This document shows, one piece after another, positions 8,763 through 18,700 of a stretch of 64,000 nucleotides of DNA. Under the pieces are notes generated by a model. That model worked only from the letters and a program-made list of their open reading frames with translations. It ran no database searches and was not told the DNA's origin. The stretch's first letter is position 1, and each line of letters starts with the position of its first letter. This DNA comes from Vibrio atlanticus (GTDB lineage: Bacteria > Pseudomonadota > Gammaproteobacteria > Enterobacterales > Vibrionaceae). The DNA lies in the NCBI RefSeq assembly GCF_024347315.1, contig NZ_AP025460.1, positions 3,224,001 to 3,288,000 on the forward strand. Direction: 5' to 3'. A program made the position numbers and the translations under genes.

Positions 8763-10126
8763 TTAGCGAGTTCATACCCTTCAAGGATGGTTTGTAACCT
8801 AAGCCATCCTTGCCATAACGTCTTTATAGAAGCGCGACCTGTTCGCTTGGTATTCTTCCAACCACCTAACCGAGCAATACCGTTGTAAGCCCATGATATA
8901 TTAGGCGCTTCTTTCGGTAGTTTTTTGCTCTCCAACTTGAGCCACATTAACTTCCACGCTTTGCCTTTTAATACCTGCTCACAACTGGTCTTAGATAACT
9001 CGTCTGATTCATTCATAAACCTCAATTGGAGTAACCGAGTCGCGATAAAAGCCAAAACGACGCTGAGCCTTTCTAAGTTATCCTTACTTTGCATTCTCAG
9101 TTGCTCAACTTCAGTCCCTTCACTTTTCCAGACTTTATGAAAATCTTCTATTAGCCAGCGCCGCTCATAATAACTGACGATTTTGAGTGCCTCTTCCTTG
9201 CTCGTTATCGGCTCTGAAGTCAGTAAGTGCCATGCGAGCTTATTACCACTCTCTCCTTGTTCTATACATCCCACGTAGTAAAGCGGAATGTTATCGAACT
9301 CTTTCTTGTTAGCAGGAGACTTGAGTGTCACGGGGGCATATTTGATATCTAAATGAGCCTTGCGAGCTTTACGACCGCCTTTTTGCGGTATTTCGAGCAC
9401 TTTCTCTCCGGCTGATAACAGGGTAGAGGCATAGCTATAAAGACGATTATCATGCTCTTCAATACAGCGGCTTTGCATTGAGCGAACGAGGAACCTTTGT
9501 TGTTGCTCTCGCTTGTAAGTGAGGTATTCAAATAGGTCGGCTTCTCTATCGCACACAGAAATGACATCCGAAATTTTATCGCCAAGTCGCTCAGCGACAT
9601 GGCGAGAGGCTTGTTCCCACTTATAACTTTCTTTCTCTTTGTATGGTCGAGTCGCATGCTGGTGCCTTTGACCTCGCTTTTCTATATCACGAGTCCAGCG
9701 CTGTTGTTCAATTAAACCAATAACAGATTGAGTGTCGGGAGCAAAAAGTAAGGTTGAGTGTACGAACATGGCGCGATGTCGATTACCTTGATTGGAGTGC
9801 CCGAGTTCATCTCGAATGCTGCGATGGGAGTAACTGAGAGAAGTGGTGTCTTCTAAGGCAAGAAGTGTCTGTTGCTCTAATGCTTCTTGTGCAGTGACAT
9901 AAAAACCCGCTTCTGCGATATCTTCTGCTTTGATTTGCTCATTACGGATGAAGCGATAAGCCCCTTCCATTTCAGCAGGGGAGATAATGAGTTTCGAGAC
10001 GGGTACGCCAGGTTGCTCGGCCAGTGAGGCTGCGAGAGCAACGAGTCTTTGAGTGCGTCTAGGGTCATTAAGGTGGGCTTGACCGAACTGTTTTTGTGCC
10101 CAAAGGGTTGGCTCTATATAGGTCAT
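8750..10126 (-). CDS. IS50-group (Tn5-like) DDE transposase
   Basis: Transposase of 458 residues, similar in layout to Tn5 Tnp (476 residues). The DDE triad can be placed at D93 (LALEDTTSLSY), D193 (VCDREAD) and E327, the last within the YREK signature of IS4 elements (Y320, R323, E327, K334 in YERRWLIEDFHKVWK). The N-terminal end-binding region (LNDPRRTQRLVALAA) is also recognisable. The start at 10126 is chosen because AGGA lies eight bases upstream; two upstream ATG codons (10135, 10144) are too close to, or before, that site. No frameshift or stop is seen. Confidence 0.92.
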   Translation of the reverse strand: MTYIEPTLWAQKQFGQAHLNDPRRTQRLVALAASLAEQPGVPVSKLIISPAEMEGAYRFIRNEQIKAEDIAEAGFYVTAQEALEQQTLLALEDTTSLSYSHRSIRDELGHSNQGNRHRAMFVHSTLLFAPDTQSVIGLIEQQRWTRDIEKRGQRHQHATRPYKEKESYKWEQASRHVAERLGDKISDVISVCDREADLFEYLTYKREQQQRFLVRSMQSRCIEEHDNRLYSYASTLLSAGEKVLEIPQKGGRKARKAHLDIKYAPVTLKSPANKKEFDNIPLYYVGCIEQGESGNKLAWHLLTSEPITSKEEALKIVSYYERRWLIEDFHKVWKSEGTEVEQLRMQSKDNLERLSVVLAFIATRLLQLRFMNESDELSKTSCEQVLKGKAWKLMWLKLESKKLPKEAPNISWAYNGIARLGGWKNTKRTGRASIKTLWQGWLRLQTILEGYELAKSLD

Positions 10127-10229
10127 GATAATCATCCTTGTCATTGCTTAGATGATCAGATCATGAAACCTAAAAATAGTTCAAAAAAAATCCCCAAGCG
10201 TGGCTTAGGGATTTGTGTATAAGAGACAG

Positions 10230-10237
10230 CCCTAGGG
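10230..10237. repeat. Right target-site duplication of the IS50-group element
   Basis: CCCTAGGG, identical to 8719-8726. The following AGCCTTT is complementary to AAAGGCT before the left copy, so the insertion split a convergent-gene terminator palindrome. Confidence 0.85.
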
Positions 10238-10275
10238 AGCCTTTGTTTCTATTCGTACCTTGATGCAATTGCAGA

Positions 10276-10863
10276 TTATAGTGCAACACCAATGTTACTG
10301 ACCGGGTCTTCACGCAGTTCGTGACGTAGGTCTTTGATCAGCTCTAAGTCACGCTCAGTCGTTTCACGTAGAGGTCGGAAAATGGCCCACTGAACGTCCC
10401 ACTCTTCACATACAGCTTCGTTTTTTTTCTGGTTTTCGTTCGTCACTTCTTCAGCGCCTTGAGCAAACTCAAGCTCAGCAACCGTCTTCACCGATTGTTG
10501 ACTCACTTTAATTACCGCTTCCAACATATGCTCACGATCAAGTAGACCATGGATTAATGTTGCTAAGCCTTGGCATGCGTCCATTGCAGGGTAAACACCA
10601 TAGAAATCAAAATCATCTGCGCTAGGGAATAGCTCTTCTACTTTCTCAAGTTGACGCTCAAAGTTCACCTTTGCCGTTTTAACGGTTAGGATTTCCCAAA
10701 TGCTATCCAAAACATCACGGTAGATTCGAGCTTCCGCAAATTCTGTATTCTCACAAAACATGGCATAGTTAGGATACATACGCTCACATAGACACGCCAT
10801 AAAAGTAATTTGTTGCCAAGGTTCTAACTTTTCAAGACGAACCTGCAGTGGATTCTGAAGCAT
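10276..10863 (-). CDS. yjaG: DUF416 family protein YjaG
   Basis: Cytoplasmic protein of 195 residues of unknown function, recognised as the YjaG/DUF416 family from its sequence (LEKLEPWQQITFMACLCERMYPNY) and from its position between hupA and hemE, as in E. coli. It is largely helical and acidic, with no membrane segment. The ATG at 10863 is preferred over a GTG two codons upstream because GAGTG lies before it at normal spacing. Its 3' side once shared a bidirectional terminator with the CNNM gene; that palindrome is now interrupted by the IS50-group element. Confidence 0.85.
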   Translation of the reverse strand: MLQNPLQVRLEKLEPWQQITFMACLCERMYPNYAMFCENTEFAEARIYRDVLDSIWEILTVKTAKVNFERQLEKVEELFPSADDFDFYGVYPAMDACQGLATLIHGLLDREHMLEAVIKVSQQSVKTVAELEFAQGAEEVTNENQKKNEAVCEEWDVQWAIFRPLRETTERDLELIKDLRHELREDPVSNIGVAL

Positions 10864-10934
10864 AGTCACTCAATAATTGCAGAAAAAGACAGCGAAAGTG
10901 TACTTGATAAACCCTGGGGGGAAAAGGTAAGCCG

Positions 10935-11861
10935 ATGAACAATTTTACGAATAAGCTCTATATTCTTACCGAGCATGACGATACCTATACGCAACTGATT
11001 CTAAACCAAGGGTTACCTGACCTCGAAATCACTCAAAACCCCGAATTAGCTGAGATCGTACTGGCAGCTCCTCCTTTAATAGCGGAGCGACTTAATGAGT
11101 TTAAAAATCTAGACTGGATGCAAAGTACCTATGCAGGAATCAATAAACTCACTCAGCCGGATCTGCGCCAAGATTATACGCTGACCAACGTCAAAGGCAT
11201 CTTCGGCCCTGCGATTGCTGAATACGTGTTGGGTTACACGATCAGCCACTGTAGACACTTTCCTCACTACCACCAGCAACAAGTACAACGAAACTGGCAG
11301 CCACAGCTTTATACTAGCCTAACTGACAAAACCATGGTGATTTTAGGAACGGGGTCAATTGGCAGTCATTTAGCTAAAACAGCTGCTGCTTTTGGTATTC
11401 ACACCATAGGTGTCAACCGGACAGGTATCCCATCAAAGCAAGAAACCTTCAAAGAAACTTTCCACATTAATGAATTAGAAGCCGCCCTCAAGCAAGCGGA
11501 TATTGTAGTGAACACATTGCCATCAACGGATGATACCTACCAACTACTGAATCAAACCACCTTAAGCTACTGCTCTAACGTATTGCTGTTTAATGTGGGA
11601 CGTGGGGAAAGCGTAGATAATAAAGCGTTACTGCTTGCGATTAAGAATAAATGGGTTGAACACGCTTTCTTAGATGTCTTTGAATGCGAACCTCTCACAC
11701 AAGAACACCCGTTTTGGAAATTGCCTCAAGTAACCATCACACCACACATTGCGGCTCTAAGTGAGCCAAGACAGGTCGTGGAGATCTTCGCCAATAATTA
11801 CCAACAATGGCGAGATGGTTTTACACTTAATCACACCATTGATTTTGATAAAGGCTACTGA
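10935..11861 (+). CDS. D-isomer specific 2-hydroxyacid dehydrogenase
   Basis: NAD(P)-dependent oxidoreductase of 308 residues, probably acting on glyoxylate, hydroxypyruvate or a similar 2-oxoacid. The nucleotide-binding glycine motif is GTGSIGSHLA (about 137-146), followed by the conserved NTLPSTDDTYQLLN and GRGESVDNKALL. The catalytic Arg lies in NVGRGE, and the catalytic His in TPHIAALSEP near the C-terminus. It resembles the GhrA branch. AAAGG precedes the ATG. The stop codon overlaps the start of the next gene by one base (TGATG), indicating translational coupling. The substrate is not determined by sequence. Confidence 0.87.
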   Translation: MNNFTNKLYILTEHDDTYTQLILNQGLPDLEITQNPELAEIVLAAPPLIAERLNEFKNLDWMQSTYAGINKLTQPDLRQDYTLTNVKGIFGPAIAEYVLGYTISHCRHFPHYHQQQVQRNWQPQLYTSLTDKTMVILGTGSIGSHLAKTAAAFGIHTIGVNRTGIPSKQETFKETFHINELEAALKQADIVVNTLPSTDDTYQLLNQTTLSYCSNVLLFNVGRGESVDNKALLLAIKNKWVEHAFLDVFECEPLTQEHPFWKLPQVTITPHIAALSEPRQVVEIFANNYQQWRDGFTLNHTIDFDKGY

Positions 11862-12454
11862 TGTTCTCGTCACTGCTCACCGAGATACGACAATGCACCG
11901 CTTGTGAACCTCATTTATCACACGGTGCAAACCCAGTGATTCAGGCACACCCAAACGCGCGCTTGTTAATCATAGGCCAAGCACCCGGTATTAAGGTTCA
12001 TGAATCATCTATCCCTTGGAACGACGCCAGTGGCGAGCGATTGAGAGAATGGCTAGAGATGGACAGCGATACGTTTTATGACGAACAAAAAGTCGCGATT
12101 GTCCCGATGGGCTTTTGCTATCCAGGAAAGGGAAAAAGTGGCGATCTACCGCCTCGAAAGGAGTGCGCTGCGCTATGGCACAAAAAAGTACTGCAATCAC
12201 TGCCCAACATCCAAATGACCTTGCTGATTGGTCAGTATGCGCAAAACTATTATCTAAAAGATAAAGCCACCAGCACACTCACTGAAACGGTACGTAACTG
12301 GCAGGCTTGGGCTCCAGAATTTTTGCCACTTCCCCACCCTTCACCACGTAATAATATCTGGCTCAAGAAAAACCCATGGTTCGAAAGTGAAGTCATTCCC
12401 TATATCAGGAAGCACGTATCAGAGCATTTGGCCTGCCATGATCCAAATGCCTAA
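11861..12454 (+). CDS. Uracil-DNA glycosylase family protein
   Basis: Protein of 197 residues with the uracil-DNA glycosylase fold, of the family 4/5-like group rather than classic Ung. LLIIGQAPGIKVHES holds the active-site-like GxAPG loop, and LPLPHPSPRNNIW near residue 160 matches the C-terminal HPSP motif that intercalates DNA. Four cysteines occur, but not the clear four-Cys cluster of iron-sulfur family 4 enzymes. It is coupled to the upstream dehydrogenase through TGATG. Enzymatic activity on uracil in DNA is inferred only from the family. Confidence 0.8.
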   Translation: MFSSLLTEIRQCTACEPHLSHGANPVIQAHPNARLLIIGQAPGIKVHESSIPWNDASGERLREWLEMDSDTFYDEQKVAIVPMGFCYPGKGKSGDLPPRKECAALWHKKVLQSLPNIQMTLLIGQYAQNYYLKDKATSTLTETVRNWQAWAPEFLPLPHPSPRNNIWLKKNPWFESEVIPYIRKHVSEHLACHDPNA

Positions 12455-12509
12455 TTAGCTGCACATCAACGATGATTTAGCCGATATTGAGTGCGGATAG
12501 AAAGATAAT

Positions 12510-12546
12510 AAAAAAGCGCTGCCGATTTCTCGACAGCGCTTTTTCT
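12510..12546. terminator. Bidirectional terminator between glycosylase gene and hemE
   Basis: AAAAAGCGCTG / CAGCGCTTTTT stem with A-tract on one side and T-tract on the other, serving both convergent genes. Confidence 0.88.
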
Positions 12547-12562
12547 AAAAACACATACTGAA

Positions 12563-13630
12563 TTACTTATGGTATGGCTTAGATAGGTCGTGAACTGCGT
12601 CCACAAATACACCAGCATTTTCTGGTGGCACATCTAGGTGAATACCATGGCCAAGGTTAAATACGTGGCCAGTACCGCCGTCACCAAAACCTTCAAGGAT
12701 AGTGCCGACTTCTTCACGAATACGCTCAGGTTGTGCGTAAAGTACTGATGGGTCCATGTTGCCTTGTAGAGCCACTTTATCGCCAATACGAGCTTTTGCA
12801 TCAGCAATATTGATTGTCCAGTCTAGGCCAACTGCATCACAACCAGTCGCTGCGATAGATTCTAGCCACATGCCACCGTTCTTAGTGAACAGAGTAACCG
12901 GTACACGGCGACCTTCGTTTTCACGAATTAGGCCATCGACAATTTTGTGCATGTACTGCAGTGAGAACAGGTTGTAGTCACGCGGAGTAAGTACACCACC
13001 CCATGTGTCGAATACCATTACCGATTGTGCACCTGCTTTAATTTGCGCGTTCAGGTATTCAATAACAGTGTCAGCCAGCTTATCTAGAAGTAAGTGCAGC
13101 GTTTGTGGCTCTGCATACATCATCTTCTTGATCTTAGTGAACGCCTTCGAGCTGCTGCCTTCAACCATGTAAGTTGCCAATGTCCAAGGGCTACCAGAGA
13201 AACCAATCAGTGGTACTTCACCTTTCAGGTCTTTACGGATCTGACGAACGGCATTCATTACGTATTGAAGCTCGCCTTCTGGATCTGGTAGGCCAATCTT
13301 CTCTACGTCAGCTTTACAAGTAATCGGACGCTCAAACTTAGGACCTTCACCTGTTTCGAAGTACAAACCTAACCCCATCGCATCTGGGATAGTTAGGATG
13401 TCAGAGAACAAGATTGCCGCATCAAGCGGGAAACGACGTAAAGGTTGAAGTGTTACTTCTGATGCTAGTTCAGCGTTTTTGCACAAAGACATGAAATCGC
13501 CCGCTTCAGCGCGCGTTGCTTTGTACTCTGGAAGATAGCGGCCAGCTTGGCGCATCATCCATACCGGTGTGTAATCAACAGGCTGTTTTAAAAGTGCGCG
13601 TAAATAGCGATCGTTTTTTAATTCGGTCAT
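12563..13630 (-). CDS. hemE: Uroporphyrinogen decarboxylase
   Basis: Removes four acetate carboxyls from uroporphyrinogen III to give coproporphyrinogen III in heme synthesis. At 355 residues it is full length, with [14 protein letters not shown] near residue 24 (substrate-binding Arg), [12 protein letters not shown] and [16 protein letters not shown] as family signatures. The start at 13630 ([14 protein letters not shown]) is chosen because the family begins here; the 18-residue upstream extension is unsupported. Its neighbour upstream is a possible small RNA on the opposite strand, then nudC; E. coli has the same nudC-hemE order. Confidence 0.96.
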   Translation of the reverse strand: MTELKNDRYLRALLKQPVDYTPVWMMRQAGRYLPEYKATRAEAGDFMSLCKNAELASEVTLQPLRRFPLDAAILFSDILTIPDAMGLGLYFETGEGPKFERPITCKADVEKIGLPDPEGELQYVMNAVRQIRKDLKGEVPLIGFSGSPWTLATYMVEGSSSKAFTKIKKMMYAEPQTLHLLLDKLADTVIEYLNAQIKAGAQSVMVFDTWGGVLTPRDYNLFSLQYMHKIVDGLIRENEGRRVPVTLFTKNGGMWLESIAATGCDAVGLDWTINIADAKARIGDKVALQGNMDPSVLYAQPERIREEVGTILEGFGDGGTGHVFNLGHGIHLDVPPENAGVFVDAVHDLSKPYHK

Positions 13631-13810
13631 TCCGTTAAATTCCAATTCAATCTTGTCTAGTTTTGATGGCAAGTATTCTAACACTGATTGAAGGGTAAAA
13701 GCTGTGTGCTTTGCAACCTAGATCAAGTTATTAACTTTTAAATCCATGCTTAATTTGCACCCAATTACAGGAGCATGTTAAAAATTTGTTCGCTAGCGAA
13801 AATTACAATT

Positions 13811-13888
13811 ATAACAACTGAGTAGTCACTACTCAGCATCTCATAACGACATCTTACTTACCCCCTCCACTTGTGGAGGGTTTTTTTT
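13811..13888 (+). ncRNA. Candidate small RNA upstream of hemE and nudC
   Basis: A perfect 8-base-pair stem (CTGAGTAG / CTACTCAG, 13818-13836), a 26-base single-stranded linker, then a GC-rich terminator hairpin (CCCTCCA CTTG TGGAGGG) with eight T. All are on the plus strand, where no gene precedes them. This layout is typical of Hfq-dependent sRNAs. Possible promoter parts are TTGTTC (13786) and TATAAC (13810) with 18-base spacing, or TACAAT at 13804. The 5' end is uncertain and I cannot match it to a named sRNA. Confidence 0.5.
13863..13888 (+). terminator. Orphan intrinsic terminator, plus strand
   Basis: Seven-base-pair GC-rich stem with CTTG loop and eight T. It points away from both neighbouring minus-strand genes, so it terminates a plus-strand transcript that has no ORF. 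Confidence 0.85.
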
Positions 13889-13890
13889 AG

Positions 13891-13916
13891 TGTTTGACCA
13901 CCCATAGGCCAAATAC
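13891..13916. repeat. Palindromic 26-base motif, copy 1
   Basis: TGTTTGACCACC, CA, TAGGCCAAATAC. It is an imperfect palindrome (TTTG-CC / GG-CAAA) and is 23/26 identical to a site at 61257-61282 after sthA. Here it lies just beyond the orphan terminator and 14 bases before the 3' end of nudC. Confidence 0.6.
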
Positions 13917-13929
13917 TATCACAGGTAAT

Positions 13930-14739
13930 TTAATGTTCTAGTTCTTGCTCCGCGACGCCGGCTTTCCTTATGTCATCGACTGTATTCTCAATCAATTGTC
14001 TCGCAATCGTTCCGACTGGAGCAACATCAGGTAGGCTTGTTACGTCAAACCATTGGGCATCCGACAGTTCACTGTAATCAGGTTTGAGCGTTCCACCAGC
14101 ATAGTCAGCAAGAAAGGCCATCATCATACTCGATGGAAACGCCCATGGCTGGCTACCAAAGTAACGAATGTTACTCACGTCGATACCCGTTTCTTCTTTG
14201 ACTTCTCGCGTCACACACTGCTCTAGGGTTTCTCCAACCTCTAGGAAGCCCGCTATTACGGTGTACATACCCGTTTTATGCCTTGGGTGCTGCGCAAGTA
14301 ATATCTTGTTGTCGTTTCGTACAGCGACAATGATGCACGGGAAGATACGAGGGTAATGAAGCGTTCGGCAGTCTCCACATTGCATCGCCACCTGATTATG
14401 ATTCAGATGATTACGACCGCCGCACTGAGGACAAAAACGCATACTTTGTGTCATGTGCCCATACTGGATAGCTTTGCTTGCGATCAGAAAACTTGATTCA
14501 GGCCAGTGAAGCAAATCTCTTAGGCTGACCATGCTCAGTTCAATCTCCACATCGCAATCGTTGAGCCAATAAACCTTACGACCTTGATGCTGACCAATGC
14601 AGATAGCATGCTCAACACTCAGCCCTAGCTCTTCAGCAGAGCCAAAAGGAAACTGATCATCATTAACCCAAATATCACTACCAGAAACGACGCACCAATA
14701 CGCTTGATCTGTCATTTTGTTATCACTTTTTTTTAACAT
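13930..14739 (-). CDS. nudC: NADH pyrophosphatase / RNA NAD-cap decapping hydrolase
   Basis: Nudix enzyme that cleaves NADH and removes NAD caps from RNA 5' ends. It is 269 residues. The zinc ribbon is CPQCGG...CGDC in the middle, and the Nudix box is [20 protein letters not shown], completed by TGI. The C-terminal [14 protein letters not shown] is the NudC-specific signature distinguishing it from other Nudix proteins. The start at 14739 is kept because GAGG lies seven bases upstream; an internal ATG at 14715 has a poor site. It is divergent from rsd, the E. coli arrangement. Confidence 0.95.
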   Translation of the reverse strand: MLKKSDNKMTDQAYWCVVSGSDIWVNDDQFPFGSAEELGLSVEHAICIGQHQGRKVYWLNDCDVEIELSMVSLRDLLHWPESSFLIASKAIQYGHMTQSMRFCPQCGGRNHLNHNQVAMQCGDCRTLHYPRIFPCIIVAVRNDNKILLAQHPRHKTGMYTVIAGFLEVGETLEQCVTREVKEETGIDVSNIRYFGSQPWAFPSSMMMAFLADYAGGTLKPDYSELSDAQWFDVTSLPDVAPVGTIARQLIENTVDDIRKAGVAEQELEH

Positions 14740-14910
14740 CCCTATGCCTCATTGCTTGCAGTTCGTTCATTTTACTGGCAATCTAATTTCATACTAGAGT
14801 TGTAGCAGAGAATATTTCAAGCTATTACTTTTAGTAGCTACCAATAAAACGGACCCTGCTTAGGCAATTACTTGATCACAAGGTTGTGATCAGATCATGA
14901 GGACATGGTC

Positions 14911-15402
14911 ATGCTAAATAAATTCAAACAAATACAAGAACAATGGGGTGGCTCTAATGAGGTCATCGATCATTGGCTCGAAACTCGACAGTCTCTAATC
15001 GTTGAGTATTGTAAGCTTGCCGCTCTACAGCCTTCATCGTCGAAAGCAACGGCAATCACCGAACTGCCTTCTCCAGAAGAACTCCAAAAATTCAGCCAAC
15101 ATTTAGTCGATTACATCTCCGAAGGTCATTTCAAAATCTATGACATGGTGATGGACAAATGGCAGTCTACTGGCTTCAAAGCAACAGACGAAATCAACCA
15201 ATCTTATGGTCATATCGTTCTTACCACAGATCCACTACTCAACTTCACCGATAAATACGCAGCCATTGAAGCGACCGATACATTAGAAAGCTTTGATAGT
15301 GAGCTATCACTCGTTGGTGAGATTCTTGAGGCGAGGTTTGCGGTTGAAGACCAGTTGATACAACAAATTGCCGACAGCCTAGCAGTTCCACCAGGAGCGT
15401 AA
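14911..15402 (+). CDS. rsd: Anti-sigma-70 factor Rsd (Rsd/AlgQ family)
   Basis: Binds the primary sigma factor and favours alternative sigma use in stationary phase; in E. coli it also binds HPr and stimulates SpoT. The 163-residue protein has the family landmarks GSNEVIDHWLETRQSLIVEYCKL at the N-terminus and LEARFAVEDQLI at the C-terminus. The start at 14911 is preferred over the ATG two codons upstream because GAGG lies eight bases before it but only two before the other. The divergent neighbour nudC supports the call. Confidence 0.9.
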   Translation: MLNKFKQIQEQWGGSNEVIDHWLETRQSLIVEYCKLAALQPSSSKATAITELPSPEELQKFSQHLVDYISEGHFKIYDMVMDKWQSTGFKATDEINQSYGHIVLTTDPLLNFTDKYAAIEATDTLESFDSELSLVGEILEARFAVEDQLIQQIADSLAVPPGA

Positions 15403-15417
15403 GGGCTTAACTCCTTG

Positions 15418-15446
15418 TAAGCTTGCCTCTGTGCAAGCTTTTTGTT
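15418..15446 (+). terminator. Intrinsic terminator of rsd
   Basis: AAGCTTGC / GCAAGCTT stem followed by TTTGTTTTG, 16 bases after the rsd stop. Confidence 0.8.
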
Positions 15447-15669
15447 TTGTCTGTAACGTTACGCAAAACATCCAACTCTTCAGCCAGAGCCTATTGGTTC
15501 GTCCCTACTCAGAAGTTTGCGATAGCTAGACGTAAGTTTCATCCTCACGCTCTCCCTGCAAACACCCAAAACGGCCGACGAGAAAATACTCGTGACTAAG
15601 TCTACCAGCCATATCAACGTCTAATCTTTAAGCCTCTCGTTAAACACCAATACATCAATACGCCAGATA

Positions 15670-15700
15670 CAAAAAAGGCACCCGAAGGTGCCTTTTTCTT
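15670..15700 (-). terminator. Intrinsic terminator of rplJL-rpoBC
   Basis: AAAAGGCACC TTCG GGTGCCTTTT on the minus strand with a stable tetraloop and a six-T tail, 26 bases after rpoC. Confidence 0.93.
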
Positions 15701-15725
15701 ATCTCTTAGAGACTACTCGTAGAGC

Positions 15726-18700
15726 TTACTCTTCTGAAGAGAAACCAGCGTTTAGAAGTGCTGCTAGATTGTCAGTAGCTTGCTCAGCTGAAGGACCTTC
15801 TTGCTCTTCTTCACGTTGCTTTTGACGCTCTTGGTGGTATGCGAAACCAGTACCAGCTGGGATCAGACGACCAACAATTACGTTCTCTTTCAGGCCACGA
15901 AGGTCATCACGCTTACCAGAAACCGCAGCTTCTGTTAGTACGCGAGTCGTTTCTTGGAACGATGCAGCTGAGATGAATGACTCAGTTGCAAGAGATGCTT
16001 TAGTAATACCTAGTAGATCACGTTCGAAACGTACTAGTTCTTTACCTTCAGCTTCTAGCTTACGGTTAGCAATCTTAACATTGTGGTACTCAACTTGTTC
16101 GCCAGGTAGGAACGGAGAGTCACCAGAATGAGTGATTGTACACTTACGTAGCATTTGACGAACGATAGTCTCGATGTGCTTATCGTTAATCTTTACGCCT
16201 TGTAAGCGGTAAACTTCTTGAACTTCGTTCGCGATGTACTGAGTCACAGCGTGGATACCACGTAGACGCAGGATATCGTGTGGAGTTTCAGGACCGTCGG
16301 CGATTACATCACCACGTTCAATCTTCTCACCTTCGAACACGTTCAATTGACGGTGCTTAGGAATCATCTCTTCGTAAGCGTCACCGCCTTCACGAGTGAT
16401 TACTAGACGACGCTTACCTTTCGTTTCTTTACCGAAAGACACAGTACCTGTGTGCTCAGCAAGGATCGCAGGCTCTTTAGGCTTACGAGCTTCGAATAGG
16501 TCAGCTACGCGTGGTAGACCACCGGTGATATCTTTGTTTCCGCTCGATTTTTGAGGGATACGAGATAGTGTGTCACCAATGCCAACTTCAGCGCCATCTT
16601 CGATGTTTACAATCGCTTTGCCAGGTAGGAAGTAGTGAGCTGGCATATCAGTACCAGGAATCATTACGTCGTTACCTTGCTCATCAACAAGTTTGATAGC
16701 TGGACGCATATCTTTACCTGCTGCTGGGCGAGCTGCTGCGTCTGTTACTTCACTTGAAGAAAGACCCGTTAGATCGTCAGTTTGACGAGAAACTGTAATA
16801 CCATCGATCATATCTACGAATTGGATACGACCTGCCACTTCAGTGATGATTGGCATGGTATGCGCTTCCCAGTTAGCTACAACTTCACCAGCAGTAACTG
16901 CTGCGTTGTCGCCTTTGGTTAGCATAGAACCGTAAGGAAGTTTGTGCTTCTCTTTAGTACGGCCGAATTCATCAATAATCGTCATCTCAGATGCACGAGA
17001 AGTGATAACCAGTTTCTTATCTTTGTTAACTACGAACTTAGCATTGTGAAGTTTCACAGTACCAGTTGTCTTAGCTTGGATGCTGTTCTCTGCTGCTGCA
17101 GTAGATGCCGCACCACCGATGTGGAACGTACGCATCGTTAGCTGTGTACCCGGTTCACCGATAGATTGTGCAGCGATAACACCAACTGCTTCACCTTGGT
17201 TCACTAGGTGACCACGTGCTAGGTCACGACCGTAACACTGTGCACAACAACCGAAGTCTGCATCACAGGTAACAACAGAGCGCACTTTCATGCTATCTAC
17301 TGAGTTGTCTTCCATGATTTGACACCACTTCTCATCAATCAGAGTATTACGTGGAATCAGTACATCTTCAGTACCAGGCTTAAGAACGTCTTCAGCTACT
17401 ACACGACCTAGAGCAAGCTCAGAAAGTGCAACTTTAACGTCACCACCTTCGATGTGAGGCATCATATCGATACCTTCATGCGTGCCACAGTCATGTTCGT
17501 GTACTACAACGTCTTGAGCAACGTCTACTAGACGACGAGTTAGGTAACCCGAGTTTGCTGTTTTGAGTGCTGTATCCGCAAGACCCTTACGAGCACCGTG
17601 CGTTGAGATAAAGTACTGAAGGACGTTTAGACCTTCTTTAAAGTTCGCTGTGATCGGCGTTTCGATGATTGAACCATCTGGACGCGCCATCAGACCACGC
17701 ATACCTGCTAGCTGACGAATCTGAGCAGCAGAACCACGTGCGCCCGAGTCGGCCATCATGTAGATGCTGTTGAACGATTCTTGCTGTTCTTCTTCGCCGT
17801 CACGGTTGATAACTGTTTCAGAAGATAGGTTATCCATCATTGCTTTCGCAACGCGGTCATTCGTAGATGCCCAGATATCGATAACTTTGTTGTAACGCTC
17901 ACCCGCAGTAACAAGACCTGATTGGAATTGCTCTTGGATTTCACGAACTTCTTCTTCAGCAGATTCAATTTCATCGTATTTCGCTTGAGGAACAACCATA
18001 TCGTTGATACCTACAGAAACACCAGAAAGTGCCGCGTATGCGAAACCTGCGTACATGATTTGGTCAGCAAATACTACTGTATCTTTTAGACCAAGCTTAC
18101 GGTAACACTCGTTAAGAAGAGTAGAGATCTGCTTCTTACCTAACTTTTGGTTAACGATGCTGTACGGTAGGCCAGCTGGAACGATCTGCCATAGCATTGC
18201 ACGACCTACAGTCGTATCAACTAGGCCAGTATTCGTTGTGCTATTGCCGTCTTCATCTACTACAGTTTCAGTGATACGTACTTTAACGCGAGCGTGTAGC
18301 TCAGCAGTCTTAGTACGGTATGCCTTTTCAGCCTCAGCAGGGCCAGCAAGGTACATACCTTCACCTTTCACGTTGATCTTGTCACGTGTCATGTAGTAAA
18401 GACCCAATACAACGTCCTGAGAAGGTACGATGATTGGATCACCTGATGCTGGCGACAGAATGTTATTCGTCGACATCATTAGGGTACGAGCTTCAAGCTG
18501 TGCTTCTAGAGTTAGAGGCACGTGTACCGCCATTTGGTCACCATCGAAGTCGGCGTTGTATGCCGCACACACTAGTGGGTGAAGCTGAATCGCTTTACCT
18601 TCGATTAGTACTGGTTCAAACGCTTGGATACCTAGACGGTGAAGTGTAGGTGCACGGTTAAGCAGTACTGGGTGTTCACGGATCACTTCGTCTAGGATAT

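Larger units (their letters stand above)
8727..10229 (-). mobile_element. IS4-family (IS50 group) insertion sequence, complete
   Basis: A 1503-base element with one transposase gene. The ends are inverted repeats of 19 bases: CTGTCTCTTGATCACAAGT at the left and, read inward, CTGTCTCTTATACACAAAT at the right. The right one differs from the Tn5 mosaic end (CTGTCTCTTATACACATCT) at only two positions. It is bounded by an 8-base duplication, as expected for the IS50 group (8-9 bases). Intact ends, intact transposase and a perfect duplication suggest recent and possibly still active transposition. Only one copy is in the window, so it is not part of a composite transposon here. Confidence 0.93.
15403..15725. 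other. Gene-free interval between rsd and rpoC
   Basis: 323 bases holding the rsd terminator (15418-15446) and the rpoC terminator (15670-15700). The roughly 220 bases between them show no ORF, repeat or recognisable RNA. Confidence 0.7.

Noticed and set aside
8727..10229. Composite transposon
   Set aside because: Only one IS50-group copy is present and its target duplication is immediately adjacent on both sides, so it transposed alone.
13811..13888. Naming the candidate sRNA as Qrr, Spot 42 or RyhB
   Set aside because: Neither the sequence nor the gene context fits these; no identity is claimed.
15447..15669. Possible small gene or RNA in the rsd-rpoC gap
   Set aside because: No ORF with a ribosome-binding site, no stable paired stems and no terminator of its own apart from those of the flanking genes.
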